In this document: one piece after another, positions 45,591 through 53,466 of the stretch
Layout of the letters: every line of letters starts with the position of its first letter
Numbering within the stretch: position 1 is the first letter of the stretch
Source of the DNA: BMS3BBIN04 sp964552465
GTDB lineage: Bacteria > Electryoneota > Electryoneia > Electryoneales > Electryoneaceae
Length of the DNA stretch: 64,000 bases
Direction: 5' to 3'
NCBI GenBank assembly: GCA_964552465.1
Contig: CAZKGR010000003.1
Span: forward strand, 62,001 to 126,000
Translations under genes and position numbers: made by a program
Notes under the pieces: model-generated
Database searches by the model: none
Seen by the model: only the letters and a program-made list of their open reading frames with translations
What the model was told of the DNA's origin: nothing

Positions 45591-46145
45591 ATGAACCTTT
45601 CAGATAACAAGATTGACCGCGAACAGGTCATGCGTAACGCGCGAGTTATCGTCCGACTGGCGTTATGGACAGCTGTCGCAGCCGTACTCGGCGGTCTCGA
45701 ACAATTCATCCCGCAACCCTTGCCGTGGGCTAAGCTGGGAATCGCTAACCTGGCTGCGGTCCTGGTGTTGTACGGATTCGGGTGGCGAGCGGCGTTGCTG
45801 GTCAATGTGCTGCGAGTGATCGCAGTTGCTCTATTTCTGGGAACGTGGGCCACGCCGGTGTTTGTGTTGTCACTTGGCGGAGCGATCACGGCTGTCCCCG
45901 CGATGGCTTTCGTTCGAGCGGTGGGGAAAACGCATGTCAGCGTGATCAGTGTCTCGGCGTCTGGCGCCTTTGTTCACATGCTAACCCAGTTCGCATTGGC
46001 TTCGGTTTTGATCGCACGTCACTCTGGACTATTCATCTTTGCCGGACCCAGCCTGATTATGGCGATTATCAGCGGCACGTTGTTAGGTTTGATCGCATCA
46101 TGGCTGCTGACGCAATTGCCTGAAGCTCTCATCAGGGATGTGTAA
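45591..46145 (+). CDS. Gx transporter family protein (HepI-like)
   Basis: 184 residues with about five hydrophobic segments, PF07456 type, once called heptaprenyl diphosphate synthase component I. Seen: WTAVAAVLGGLEQFIPQPLP, AKLGIANLAAVLVLYGFGW and SLGGAITAVPAMAF. It resembles substrate-specific S components of ECF-type importers. It starts 3 bp after the NusG-II gene, and the two are a known pair. Confidence 0.82.
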   Translation: MNLSDNKIDREQVMRNARVIVRLALWTAVAAVLGGLEQFIPQPLPWAKLGIANLAAVLVLYGFGWRAALLVNVLRVIAVALFLGTWATPVFVLSLGGAITAVPAMAFVRAVGKTHVSVISVSASGAFVHMLTQFALASVLIARHSGLFIFAGPSLIMAIISGTLLGLIASWLLTQLPEALIRDV

Positions 46146-46181
46146 TCCCCCTCTGTTGGTGACTGGAAAACATGCTTCAGC

Positions 46182-46210
46182 TTGACCCTCAGTAGCTACC
46201 TGAGTAAGTT
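46182..46210 (+). promoter_or_regulatory. Candidate promoter of elbB
   Basis: -35 TTGACC (5 of 6), 17-bp spacer, -10 TAAGTT (3 of 6), 39 bp before ATG 46250. The spacer has partial dyad symmetry (CTCAG...CTGAG). Confidence 0.3.
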
Positions 46211-46249
46211 CTGAATATCACATACAATTTGACACAGGAGGGGGAACTC

Positions 46250-46912
46250 ATGGCAAATGTCGCAGTTGTCATTGCCGGGAGTGGTGTGAGTGATGGTACC
46301 GAGATCCACGAAGCGACGCTCGCGTTGCTGCATCTTGATGATCTGGGTGCAAGCTACCAATGCTATGCCCCGGACAAACCGCAGTTTCATGTGGTAGATC
46401 ATACCAGGGGCGAAGAAATGTCCGGGCGGACCCGTAATTGCCTAATCGAAGGGGCACGGATCGCGCGTGGAAATATCAAGCCGTTAACCGAGCTGAACGC
46501 GTCCGATTATGATGCGATTGTGTTCCCTGGTGGATTCGGCGCGGCGAAGAATTTGTGCGACTTCGCGTTCAAAGGTGCGGAGTGTACGGTCGATCCAGAT
46601 GTGGAGAGTGTAATCCTCGACTTTCACGATGCGGGCAAGGTAACGACTTTCATCTGTATTGCGCCTGTTGTCGCGGCATACACCTATGGTAAGGCTGGCA
46701 AGCGAGTCAAGTTGACTATTGGTAACGATTCGGACACTGCTGCTGCAGTCGAATCCATGGGTGTTCAGCATGTGAATGCCACTGTCGGAGAGGCTGTAGT
46801 AGATGAAGAATACCGCGTTGTCACGACGCCGGCATATATGCTCGGCCCAACGATCAGCCATGTCAGTACGGGCATTCGCAAAGCGATGGAAGAAACGCTG
46901 AACCTGACCTAG
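46250..46912 (+). CDS. elbB: Isoprenoid biosynthesis glyoxalase ElbB
   Basis: 220 residues from ATG 46250 with a strong AGGAGGGGG site; the earlier in-frame start 46229 lacks one. DJ-1/PfpI-like class I glutamine amidotransferase fold: VVIAGSGVSDGTEIHEATLAL at the N terminus, FPGGFGAAKNL, and the nucleophile Cys in FICIAPV. ElbB in E. coli has weak glyoxalase activity and was linked to isoprenoid synthesis; the real substrate is uncertain. Confidence 0.9.
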   Translation: MANVAVVIAGSGVSDGTEIHEATLALLHLDDLGASYQCYAPDKPQFHVVDHTRGEEMSGRTRNCLIEGARIARGNIKPLTELNASDYDAIVFPGGFGAAKNLCDFAFKGAECTVDPDVESVILDFHDAGKVTTFICIAPVVAAYTYGKAGKRVKLTIGNDSDTAAAVESMGVQHVNATVGEAVVDEEYRVVTTPAYMLGPTISHVSTGIRKAMEETLNLT

Positions 46913-46926
46913 ATGTCGCGTGAACC

Positions 46927-46953
46927 GGGGACACTTACTCCGTTAATTGTCCC
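46927..46953. repeat. REP-like element GGGGACACTTACTCC...GTCCC
   Basis: GGGGACACTTACTCC followed by GTTAATTGTCCC matches from memory a motif often found at REP elements mobilised by REP-associated tyrosine transposases. No such transposase is in the window. Confidence 0.5.
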
Positions 46954-46967
46954 TGTGTGATGATTGA

Positions 46968-46995
46968 GGGGACACTTTGAGGACAAAGTGTCCCC
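46968..46995. repeat. Perfect 12-bp hairpin paired with the REP-like element
   Basis: GGGGACACTTTG, loop AGGA, CAAAGTGTCCCC: perfect stem of 12 bp, sharing the GGGGACACTT head with the element 15 bp upstream. It could also stop elbB transcription, but there is no T-tract. Confidence 0.65.
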
Positions 46996-47079
46996 GGCCT
47001 CTTCCACACCACCACGCACTCGCGGAGCCGCGTAAACGTCGCACGTGTTCGTATCTTCAGCAATAGCAGTCAACAAACT

Positions 47080-47105
47080 CGCGGGCCAATCAGCCCGCGC
47101 TTTCC
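47080..47105 (+). terminator. Hairpin upstream of fumC
   Basis: CGCGGGC, loop CAATCA, GCCCGCG, then CTTTCCATT. A 7-bp GC stem with a short pyrimidine tail; about 80 bp before the fumC ATG. Confidence 0.5.
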
Positions 47106-47183
47106 ATTGTGAAAAACTCCACGCTCCAGTGAAGTGCATGCGTCATGTAACCGGACTGTGGGTGAATTGTTCAGGAGGATGTG

Positions 47184-48572
47184 ATGGATTACCGGATCGA
47201 ACGGGATACCATGGGAGAGATCAAGGTTCCCGCTGGCAAATATTATGGTGCGCAAACCGCTCGAAGTTTGATGAACTTCAAGATCGGTGGCGAGACGATG
47301 CCCCGCGAGTTGATTCGCGCGTTTGGTATCCTCAAGAAGGCTGCGGCCTTAACCAATGCCGAACTCGGAATCCTCCCTCAGGAAAAAGCCGATCTGATCG
47401 TGCAGGCAGCGGACGAAGTTATAGCTGGCAAGCAGGATGATCACTTCCCGCTCGTCGTCTGGCAGACAGGTAGTGGTACCCAGACGAACATGAATGTTAA
47501 CGAGGTGATCGCCAACCGCGCCATCGAAATCGCTGGCGGTACGCTCGGTTCGAAGGATCCGATTCATCCGAATGATGACGTCAACAAGGCGCAATCGTCA
47601 AACGATACCTTTCCAACTGCGATGCACATCGCGGCGGCAAATGTAGTTGTGCAGACAACGATTCCGGGCATCACCACGCTGCGCAACGAGCTGAAGAACA
47701 AGAGCGAAGAATGGGATGAAGTCATCAAGATCGGCCGTACTCACTTCATGGATGCTGTCCCGCTCACACTCGGCCAGGAATTCAGCGGCTACGCGCATCA
47801 AATGACGAATGCTCTGGCACGCATCGATGGTATGCTGCCTCGTCTGTTTGAGCTGGCACTCGGTGGAACGGCAGTCGGAACCGGTCTGAACACGCATCCA
47901 GAGTTCGCGGTCAAGGCAGCGAAGAAGATTGCGGATCTGACGGATCTGCCGTTCGTCACCGCTCCGAACAAGTTCGAGGCGCTGGCAGCGCATGATGCTA
48001 TCGTTGAAGGTTCGGGCGTGCTCAAGACCATCGCGGTTGGGATGATGAAGATCGGCAACGATGTTCGCATGCTCGGTTCCGGCCCGCGTTGCGGCATCGG
48101 AGAACTGAGCCTCCCGGCGAATGAGCCGGGCTCATCAATTATGCCGGGCAAGGTCAATCCGACTCAGGCAGAAGCGATTACGATGGTCGCCGCGCAGGTG
48201 ATCGGTAACGATGTCGCGGTTAATGTCGGCGGTGCGACGGGTCATTTCGAGCTGAACGTGTTCAAGCCGGTTATGATCTACAACTTCCTGCAAAGCGCGC
48301 GGCTGATTGGCGATGCCTGCGTGAGCTTCAACGACAACTGCATCAAGGGTACCGAACCAAACCTGCAGCGAATCGAAGCGATCATGAACGAATCGCTGAT
48401 GCTGGTGACCGCATTGAACCCGCACATTGGATACGACAACGCCGCCAAGGTTGCGAAGAAAGCCCACGCTGAAAACACGACGCTGAAGGAAGCGGTGGTT
48501 GAACTGGGCTTGTTGACGGCTGAGGAGTTTGACGAAAAGGTCCGTCCAGAAGAGATGGTTCGTCCAAAGTAA
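47184..48572 (+). CDS. fumC: Class II fumarate hydratase
   Basis: Reversible hydration of fumarate to malate in the TCA cycle. 462 residues from ATG 47184, five bases after AGGAGG; the GTG at 47181 is too close to the site. Seen: YRIERDTMGEIKVPAGKYYGAQTAR, QTGSGTQTNMNVNEV, HPNDDVNKAQSSNDTFPTA, GRTHFMDAVPLTLGQE and the lyase signature GSSIMPGKVNPTQAE (Ser317-Ser318), plus the C-terminal LNPHIGYDNAAKVAKKA. The Gx and NusG-II genes upstream are unrelated. Confidence 0.96.
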   Translation: MDYRIERDTMGEIKVPAGKYYGAQTARSLMNFKIGGETMPRELIRAFGILKKAAALTNAELGILPQEKADLIVQAADEVIAGKQDDHFPLVVWQTGSGTQTNMNVNEVIANRAIEIAGGTLGSKDPIHPNDDVNKAQSSNDTFPTAMHIAAANVVVQTTIPGITTLRNELKNKSEEWDEVIKIGRTHFMDAVPLTLGQEFSGYAHQMTNALARIDGMLPRLFELALGGTAVGTGLNTHPEFAVKAAKKIADLTDLPFVTAPNKFEALAAHDAIVEGSGVLKTIAVGMMKIGNDVRMLGSGPRCGIGELSLPANEPGSSIMPGKVNPTQAEAITMVAAQVIGNDVAVNVGGATGHFELNVFKPVMIYNFLQSARLIGDACVSFNDNCIKGTEPNLQRIEAIMNESLMLVTALNPHIGYDNAAKVAKKAHAENTTLKEAVVELGLLTAEEFDEKVRPEEMVRPK

Positions 48573-48598
48573 TTCAGTGATCATTTAGTTGTTATCAT

Positions 48599-48645
48599 AC
48601 GGGACATAAGGCCGGATTGACTGAAGGCTTGATGTCCCGTTTTTG
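48599..48645 (+). terminator. Rho-independent terminator of fumC
   Basis: ACGGGACAT and ATGTCCCGT, extended by a partly paired inner stem, followed by TTTTTG. It lies 27 bp after the fumC stop and 26 bp before the next ATG. Confidence 0.85.
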
Positions 48646-48670
48646 TCATATGTAATGCGAGGATTAGTGG

Positions 48671-49540
48671 ATGCTGATAATTGATGATGTGCGTGACAAT
48701 CCCAAGCACTTTGGCCTGTTTCATGCGCTCACGAACCTCGTGTTCGAATTCGACCTCGAGGAATGGCGTCAAAGTGGGTACTGGTCAGAGAAATACAAGC
48801 CGCACGCGTTGATCGAAGACGGTACGATGCTGTCGAACGTTTCAACGTTCAAGATGCATCTGTTGATCGAAGGGCGGGAATTGAATGCACGTCAAGTGGG
48901 TACTGTGATGACGCACCCCGATCACCGTGGACAAGGGTACGCATCGCATTTGATGAATCACGTTGTCAAACGGTATGAACCGGACTCTGACCTGTTCTTC
49001 CTGTTTACTGGTCCAGATTTGATTCCGTTCTACGAACAGTTCAGATTCAGGGTGGAGAAGGAAACACGCTTTCTAGCAGATTTCCAGACAATATCCGCTT
49101 CCGACATTCGAATGCGACGGCTCGATCTGGCGAATGTCGCGGATCGGGATTGGTTGTATGAACGAGTGGATTCACGTGCACCAGTCTCACGCCGCTTCGG
49201 TATTCTTGACGGTCCTGAAATATTCATGTATCACGTTCTGTATCGGTATCCAGATTGTGTGTATCACGATGAGGTGCAGGATTGTGTGCTGGTTGCAAAA
49301 CAGATGGATGACACGTTGCATGTCTACGATATTATCAGCGCAAAACCGGTGGATGTACGGAAACTCTTGTCGTCCTATGCGGGATGTGGTATCAAGACCG
49401 TAGATTTCCATTTCATTCCAGACCAGCTCACGCTACCAACGCGAATGGTTCCAATCGATCCGGAGGATGTGTTCATGGTTCGGTCGAGCGGTCAGTTGTT
49501 TGAAGGAGAGTTCCGTCACCCGACGATGCTGGAGGCTTAG
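48671..49540 (+). CDS. GNAT family N-acetyltransferase
   Basis: 289 residues. The N-terminal half is a GNAT fold with the acetyl-CoA loop VMTHPDHRGQGYASHLM and the strand FFLFTGPDLIPFYEQFRF typical of motif B. The C-terminal 130 residues (YHVLYRYPDCVYHDEVQDCV, RKLLSSYAGCGIKTVDFHF) form a second domain that I do not recognise; two-domain GNATs with this outline occur among general acetyltransferases. The substrate is unknown. Confidence 0.8.
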   Translation: MLIIDDVRDNPKHFGLFHALTNLVFEFDLEEWRQSGYWSEKYKPHALIEDGTMLSNVSTFKMHLLIEGRELNARQVGTVMTHPDHRGQGYASHLMNHVVKRYEPDSDLFFLFTGPDLIPFYEQFRFRVEKETRFLADFQTISASDIRMRRLDLANVADRDWLYERVDSRAPVSRRFGILDGPEIFMYHVLYRYPDCVYHDEVQDCVLVAKQMDDTLHVYDIISAKPVDVRKLLSSYAGCGIKTVDFHFIPDQLTLPTRMVPIDPEDVFMVRSSGQLFEGEFRHPTMLEA

Positions 49541-49597
49541 GGTCAACTATCTCACGCAATAGGGATCTTCAGACGGGTATCCACCGAGAAGAAGATC

Positions 49598-50938
49598 TTA
49601 TTTCAAAAGAGTGACTTTTCGTTCTTCCATTCGACCGGACGAATCCCTGATAACTATGAAATATGTCCCTGAGCTGTGATCGTGCAGGTTCAAGTTGAAG
49701 GAATGAGTACCAGATGGTAGATGTTTTTCGAGTTGCCCTGCTCGCCGACCGAGGATGTCAAGCACCTCGACTTGCAAGCCAATTGTTGCGTAGATATCAA
49801 CTGTGATTCCGACTACTTCATTGGTAGGATTGGGATAGATAGGGCGAAGACTATAATTGATGAACTGAGATGAACTGGCGTCCACGGATTCGCTGGAGAA
49901 CAGGTAATATCTATAGATTGGGGCGGGGAACATTTCAGAGCCGGGATGCCTGGCATCGTCTATGACATGTAGTGCGTGATTCTGCAACATCCCGTTCTCA
50001 TAAATCGAACGCGTATGGTAATAGTAGTACATCCCACGCTGGACGCGATGGTTTCCCTGTAGCTTGCCCTCACAACTATTGTCGAGTGATGGGGTATGGG
50101 GATCAATGTCGTTTTCGCCAAGAAGGATGGCGACGTTTCGTCCCGCATACCACTCGAGCATTTGCTCGACAGTAGATTGAGACAGATATTCATTCAAGCC
50201 CTCCAGGCCGTACGGATAATTATTGTATTGAGGGCAATTATCAAGGATATAATCAGCGGGCACTGCGAATGAGTTAATACCATCTGTCGTCGAGTGTCCC
50301 GGCCCAAGATAGCAGTAGTTCCCAGGATTGGAAAATGCATAGATAAACGTATGTGAAGGGTAGTAATTTTGAGCAACTCCTGCGAGCGCATAACGCTGGA
50401 TCATACGTCCACCACCTGAATTCCCGGTGAGGACAATGGTTTCAAGATTCGGCAGAGCGCCGACCAGATGTCCGACTAGAGAATCAAGAATCGCGAAGCT
50501 GCTGATGTGAGCTGAACGTGGATTGTCGGGTGTCGATCTTGACAATCCTCCGCAGAACCAGTGTTTTTGTTTCCAAAACAGGTGTTGAGCATCCAGCTCC
50601 CAGCTAATGATGTCTTTTTCAATGAGAAATTGAGGTGCGAGGATGAGGCAGTTTTCAGCCTCTTCTTCAAAGGATGCGGCAAATTGGATATTATCGTACG
50701 CCACTCGTGATTCACGATGCATCCCATGAATGACGATGACAACTCGAGTGATGGATGGTAGGATGAGATTGATGTCATAGTTGCAATGGAAAGGTATACT
50801 TACGGTTGTCTCGTCAACTTGAAACTGGAACCGTCTTGGTGCGATCTCTTTTACCCCGGATGCGAAACAAGATGTGGATAGGATGATGAATGCGATTAGC
50901 AAGCTTATTCGTCCACCAATCCGCCTGTTCCAGCTCAT
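49598..50938 (-). CDS. Secreted alpha/beta-hydrolase-like protein with T9SS type A sorting domain
   Basis: 446 residues. Signal peptide (GGRISLLIAFIILSTSCFAS). A hydrolase core with VVIVIHGMHRESRVAY, the nucleophile elbow LTGNSGGGRMIQRY (Ser174), an acidic residue in LLGENDIDP (Asp277 or Asp279) and His331 in DDARHPGSEMF, so a Ser-Asp-His triad can be proposed. The last 80 residues are a T9SS sorting domain (PIYPNPTNEVVGITVDIY, VLDILGRRAGQLE, SGTYFIVIRDSSG). Expected at the cell surface or secreted. The substrate could be an ester or polymer, unknown. Confidence 0.78.
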   Translation of the reverse strand: MSWNRRIGGRISLLIAFIILSTSCFASGVKEIAPRRFQFQVDETTVSIPFHCNYDINLILPSITRVVIVIHGMHRESRVAYDNIQFAASFEEEAENCLILAPQFLIEKDIISWELDAQHLFWKQKHWFCGGLSRSTPDNPRSAHISSFAILDSLVGHLVGALPNLETIVLTGNSGGGRMIQRYALAGVAQNYYPSHTFIYAFSNPGNYCYLGPGHSTTDGINSFAVPADYILDNCPQYNNYPYGLEGLNEYLSQSTVEQMLEWYAGRNVAILLGENDIDPHTPSLDNSCEGKLQGNHRVQRGMYYYYHTRSIYENGMLQNHALHVIDDARHPGSEMFPAPIYRYYLFSSESVDASSSQFINYSLRPIYPNPTNEVVGITVDIYATIGLQVEVLDILGRRAGQLEKHLPSGTHSFNLNLHDHSSGTYFIVIRDSSGRMEERKVTLLK

Positions 50939-51182
50939 TAACCATTCTCCCGATCAGTTCTATTGCTGGTCTGGAGCAACGCATTCAACCCCAGGGGAAT
51001 ATATTGCGTGGGTGAAAGATAGGCCGTTCACTGCTGAGTCTGATCTTCCGCACACACTTCAGACTCTGGGAGTAATGCTCTCTCACAATGCTCCTGATCG
51101 CACATCAGCGAGTAGCTTGTCAGTGGACAAACAGACATATTTGAACCGCGTTAACAGTTGATTCAAACATCGAGAAGAAATC

Positions 51183-52085
51183 ATGTCAGCTCCAGTGCAT
51201 ACGTTGGAATTGCCGCTGCCGAAAGTTGCAAGCGGAAAAGTCCGTGAAATCTATGATGCAGGCGACAACAACCTGCTGCTAGTGACATCAGACCGGTTGA
51301 GTGCGTTTGATGTCATTCTCAACCAACCGATACCGAACAAGGGCGCAGTGTTGAACCAGATGTCGCTGTTCTGGTTCGAACACTTCAGCGGATCGGTGAA
51401 GCACGCGGTCGTAGAGAGCGATCCACGCAAGATGTCCGCGCTCTCTGGTTTGAGTAATGAGCTGCTCGAAGCTCTGAGCGGACGGAGTGTGCTGATGCGT
51501 AGGGCGAAACCGTTTCCGGTGGAGTGCATTGTCCGGGGCTGGCTGATCGGCTCGGGTTTCAAGGATTACACGAAGACGGGTAAAGTCTGCGGAATTGAGC
51601 TTCCTGCAGGTTTGCAGAAGGCCGACCGTCTACCAGCGGCAATCTTCACACCATCGACAAAGGCTGAGGAAGGCCACGACGAAAACATCAGTTTCGATGA
51701 AGTAGTCAAACTGATCGGACAGAAGCACGCGGAACAGCTTCGTGACCTGTCTTTGCACATTTATTCGAAAGCTGCGGAATATGCCGCTGAGAACGGTATT
51801 ATCATCGCTGATACGAAATTCGAATTTGGATTGTTAGATGACGAAATCGTGTTGATTGATGAGGTATTAACGCCCGATTCCAGCCGCTTCTGGCCAGCGG
51901 ATCGAGTGGTTCCGGGTCAAAATCCGCCCAGTTACGACAAGCAGATTGTCCGTGACTGGCTGGAAGCGAGCGGTTGGGATAAGGAACCGCCCCCGCCCAC
52001 GTTGCCGCAGGACATTGTTGACCAGACATCGGCAGCATACCTGGACATCTACCGGAAACTGGCGAAACGCGATTTACAGGCGTAA
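51183..52085 (+). CDS. purC: Phosphoribosylaminoimidazole-succinocarboxamide synthase
   Basis: SAICAR synthetase of purine synthesis, ligating aspartate to CAIR with ATP. 300 residues, the longer yeast-like form. Motifs: ASGKVREIYDAGDNNLLLVTSD, DRLSAFDVILNQPIP, FPVECIVRGWLIGSG, IIADTKFEFGLLDDE and LIDEVLTPDSSRFWP. Start ATG 51183, with GAGAAGA upstream. The 244-bp gap upstream shows no convincing gene. Confidence 0.95.
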   Translation: MSAPVHTLELPLPKVASGKVREIYDAGDNNLLLVTSDRLSAFDVILNQPIPNKGAVLNQMSLFWFEHFSGSVKHAVVESDPRKMSALSGLSNELLEALSGRSVLMRRAKPFPVECIVRGWLIGSGFKDYTKTGKVCGIELPAGLQKADRLPAAIFTPSTKAEEGHDENISFDEVVKLIGQKHAEQLRDLSLHIYSKAAEYAAENGIIIADTKFEFGLLDDEIVLIDEVLTPDSSRFWPADRVVPGQNPPSYDKQIVRDWLEASGWDKEPPPPTLPQDIVDQTSAAYLDIYRKLAKRDLQA

Positions 52086-52139
52086 GTTCGTTCATGACAT
52101 GATGCCCTTATATCGTGAACAGCAACCTTGAGGGAACGG

Positions 52140-52847
52140 ATGGCGGAAAAGAATCAACCAGCCCCGGCGGCCATGCCGCAACAGACCATAGAAGCGATTG
52201 CCAAATCGTTCTATCGTGAAGCAATCGGATATGGATTCCATCGTCAGGATTTTCTGCGCTACGTGAACATCCTGCTCGATCTTGGGCTTGAGACCAGCGG
52301 TATTTACAGGCCGCCGAACCAGGTGCGCCCCGAGCCAAGCCAGGAATTGACCAAGGAACAATTGGCAGCGGTGGCGGTGCGACCGTACAAGAAGGCTGAT
52401 TTCAAGCTATTGAAGAAATGGGTAGATGATCCGGCAGGACGTTTGTTCTTGTCATCAATGCCAGGTGTGAAACGTGATCTCAAGGAATTGGTTGATGATT
52501 CACGGAGTTCCTTCGGCATCGTTTCTCTGGATGACAAGCCCATCGGCGCGCTGGCGTATATCAACATCGACAAGAGTACCGGCAAGGCGGAACTTCGCAA
52601 ATTGATTGGTGATCCTGGGGCGCGAGGACATGGATACGCGAAAATCGCTACGCAATACTGGATTGAGCATGGTGTTTCAACTCTGAGTTTGCGAAAGATA
52701 TACGTCAACACATTGGATACGAACCTCGCCAACATTCGACTCAATGAAGAGCTCGGATTGCGCGTGGAGGGTCTTCTGCGTGATGAAGTATACCTGGATG
52801 GAGAGTACCACGACATTCTCCGCATGAGTCTGGTTGTTCCTGACTAA
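52140..52847 (+). CDS. GNAT family N-acetyltransferase with N-terminal extension
   Basis: 235 residues from ATG 52140, directly after GAGGGAACG. The first 75 residues (TIEAIAKSFYREAIGYGFHR, FLRYVNILLDLGLE) form a helical domain not part of GNAT. The rest is a RimJ-type GNAT domain (RPYKKADFKLLKKWVDDP, RKLIGDPGARGHGYAKIA, TNLANIRLNEELGLRVEG, LDGEYHDILRMSL), the group that acetylates protein N termini or ribosomal proteins. Confidence 0.82.
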   Translation: MAEKNQPAPAAMPQQTIEAIAKSFYREAIGYGFHRQDFLRYVNILLDLGLETSGIYRPPNQVRPEPSQELTKEQLAAVAVRPYKKADFKLLKKWVDDPAGRLFLSSMPGVKRDLKELVDDSRSSFGIVSLDDKPIGALAYINIDKSTGKAELRKLIGDPGARGHGYAKIATQYWIEHGVSTLSLRKIYVNTLDTNLANIRLNEELGLRVEGLLRDEVYLDGEYHDILRMSLVVPD

Positions 52848-52899
52848 AAAAATGTTTCATTCGTGGATTAGAGCAACTGGTGAACGGAGATAAGCCCCC

Positions 52900-53376
52900 A
52901 TGATCATAGTACGGGAGCGAACAGAAAGTGATGATGAGTGGATTTCCAGTGTTATCACCGAAAACTGGGGATCTACGCGGGTCGTAACACGTGGAAGAGT
53001 TCACGACCTCGAGACTACTCCATGCTACGTTGCTGAAAATGATGGTGAGCTGGTAGGTGTATTAACATATCAGATCTATGGTAAAGAGTGTGAGCTGATC
53101 ACAATGAACGCTCTTCAAAAGGGCGTGGGAATAGGAACTGAGCTGCTTGACAAGCTTCGTGAAACAGCAAAACAGCATGAGTGCCGTGGCATTTGGCTGA
53201 TCACGACGAACGATAATGTGGACGCGATGCGGTTTTATCAGAAGAAGGGTTTTTTCTTTGTAAATGTGCATCGCGACGCTGCTGTTGCGGCTCGCAGGTT
53301 GAAGCCGGAAATTCCAGAGATAGGGTTGTATGGAATTCCAATCCGTGATGAGATTGAGCTGGTCATGCCCCTCTGA
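52900..53376 (+). CDS. GNAT family N-acetyltransferase (small)
   Basis: 158 residues, one GNAT domain: VVTRGRVHDLETTPCYVAEN, VLTYQIYGKECELITMNAL, acetyl-CoA loop KGVGIGTELLDKLRETA and the final NDNVDAMRFYQKKGF. The loop lacks the first Arg/Gln of the canonical QxxGxG/A and reads QKGVGIG. Substrate unknown. A GCCGCCC hairpin follows before secA. Confidence 0.85.
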   Translation: MIIVRERTESDDEWISSVITENWGSTRVVTRGRVHDLETTPCYVAENDGELVGVLTYQIYGKECELITMNALQKGVGIGTELLDKLRETAKQHECRGIWLITTNDNVDAMRFYQKKGFFFVNVHRDAAVAARRLKPEIPEIGLYGIPIRDEIELVMPL

Positions 53377-53409
53377 TGTTCGGGCGGAACCGATGATAAA
53401 AACATAACA

Positions 53410-53427
53410 GCCGCCCTCTCGGGCGGC
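53410..53427 (+). terminator. Hairpin between acetyltransferase gene and secA
   Basis: GCCGCCC, loop TCTC, GGGCGGC; tail ATGTTGCTT. Located 33 bp after the acetyltransferase stop and 39 bp before the secA ATG. Confidence 0.5.
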
Positions 53428-53466
53428 ATGTTGCTTACAACGACAACGAAAGTTGGTTCTCAATAA

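Noticed and set aside
46927..46995. Terminator of elbB
   Set aside because: The hairpins lack a T-tract and share a head sequence with each other, so a repeat element is the better reading; a stopping role cannot be excluded.
50874..51161. 95-residue plus-strand frame between the T9SS hydrolase and purC
   Set aside because: Its first 65 bases run antisense to the hydrolase N terminus, there is no ribosome binding site, and the peptide shows no domain or signal.
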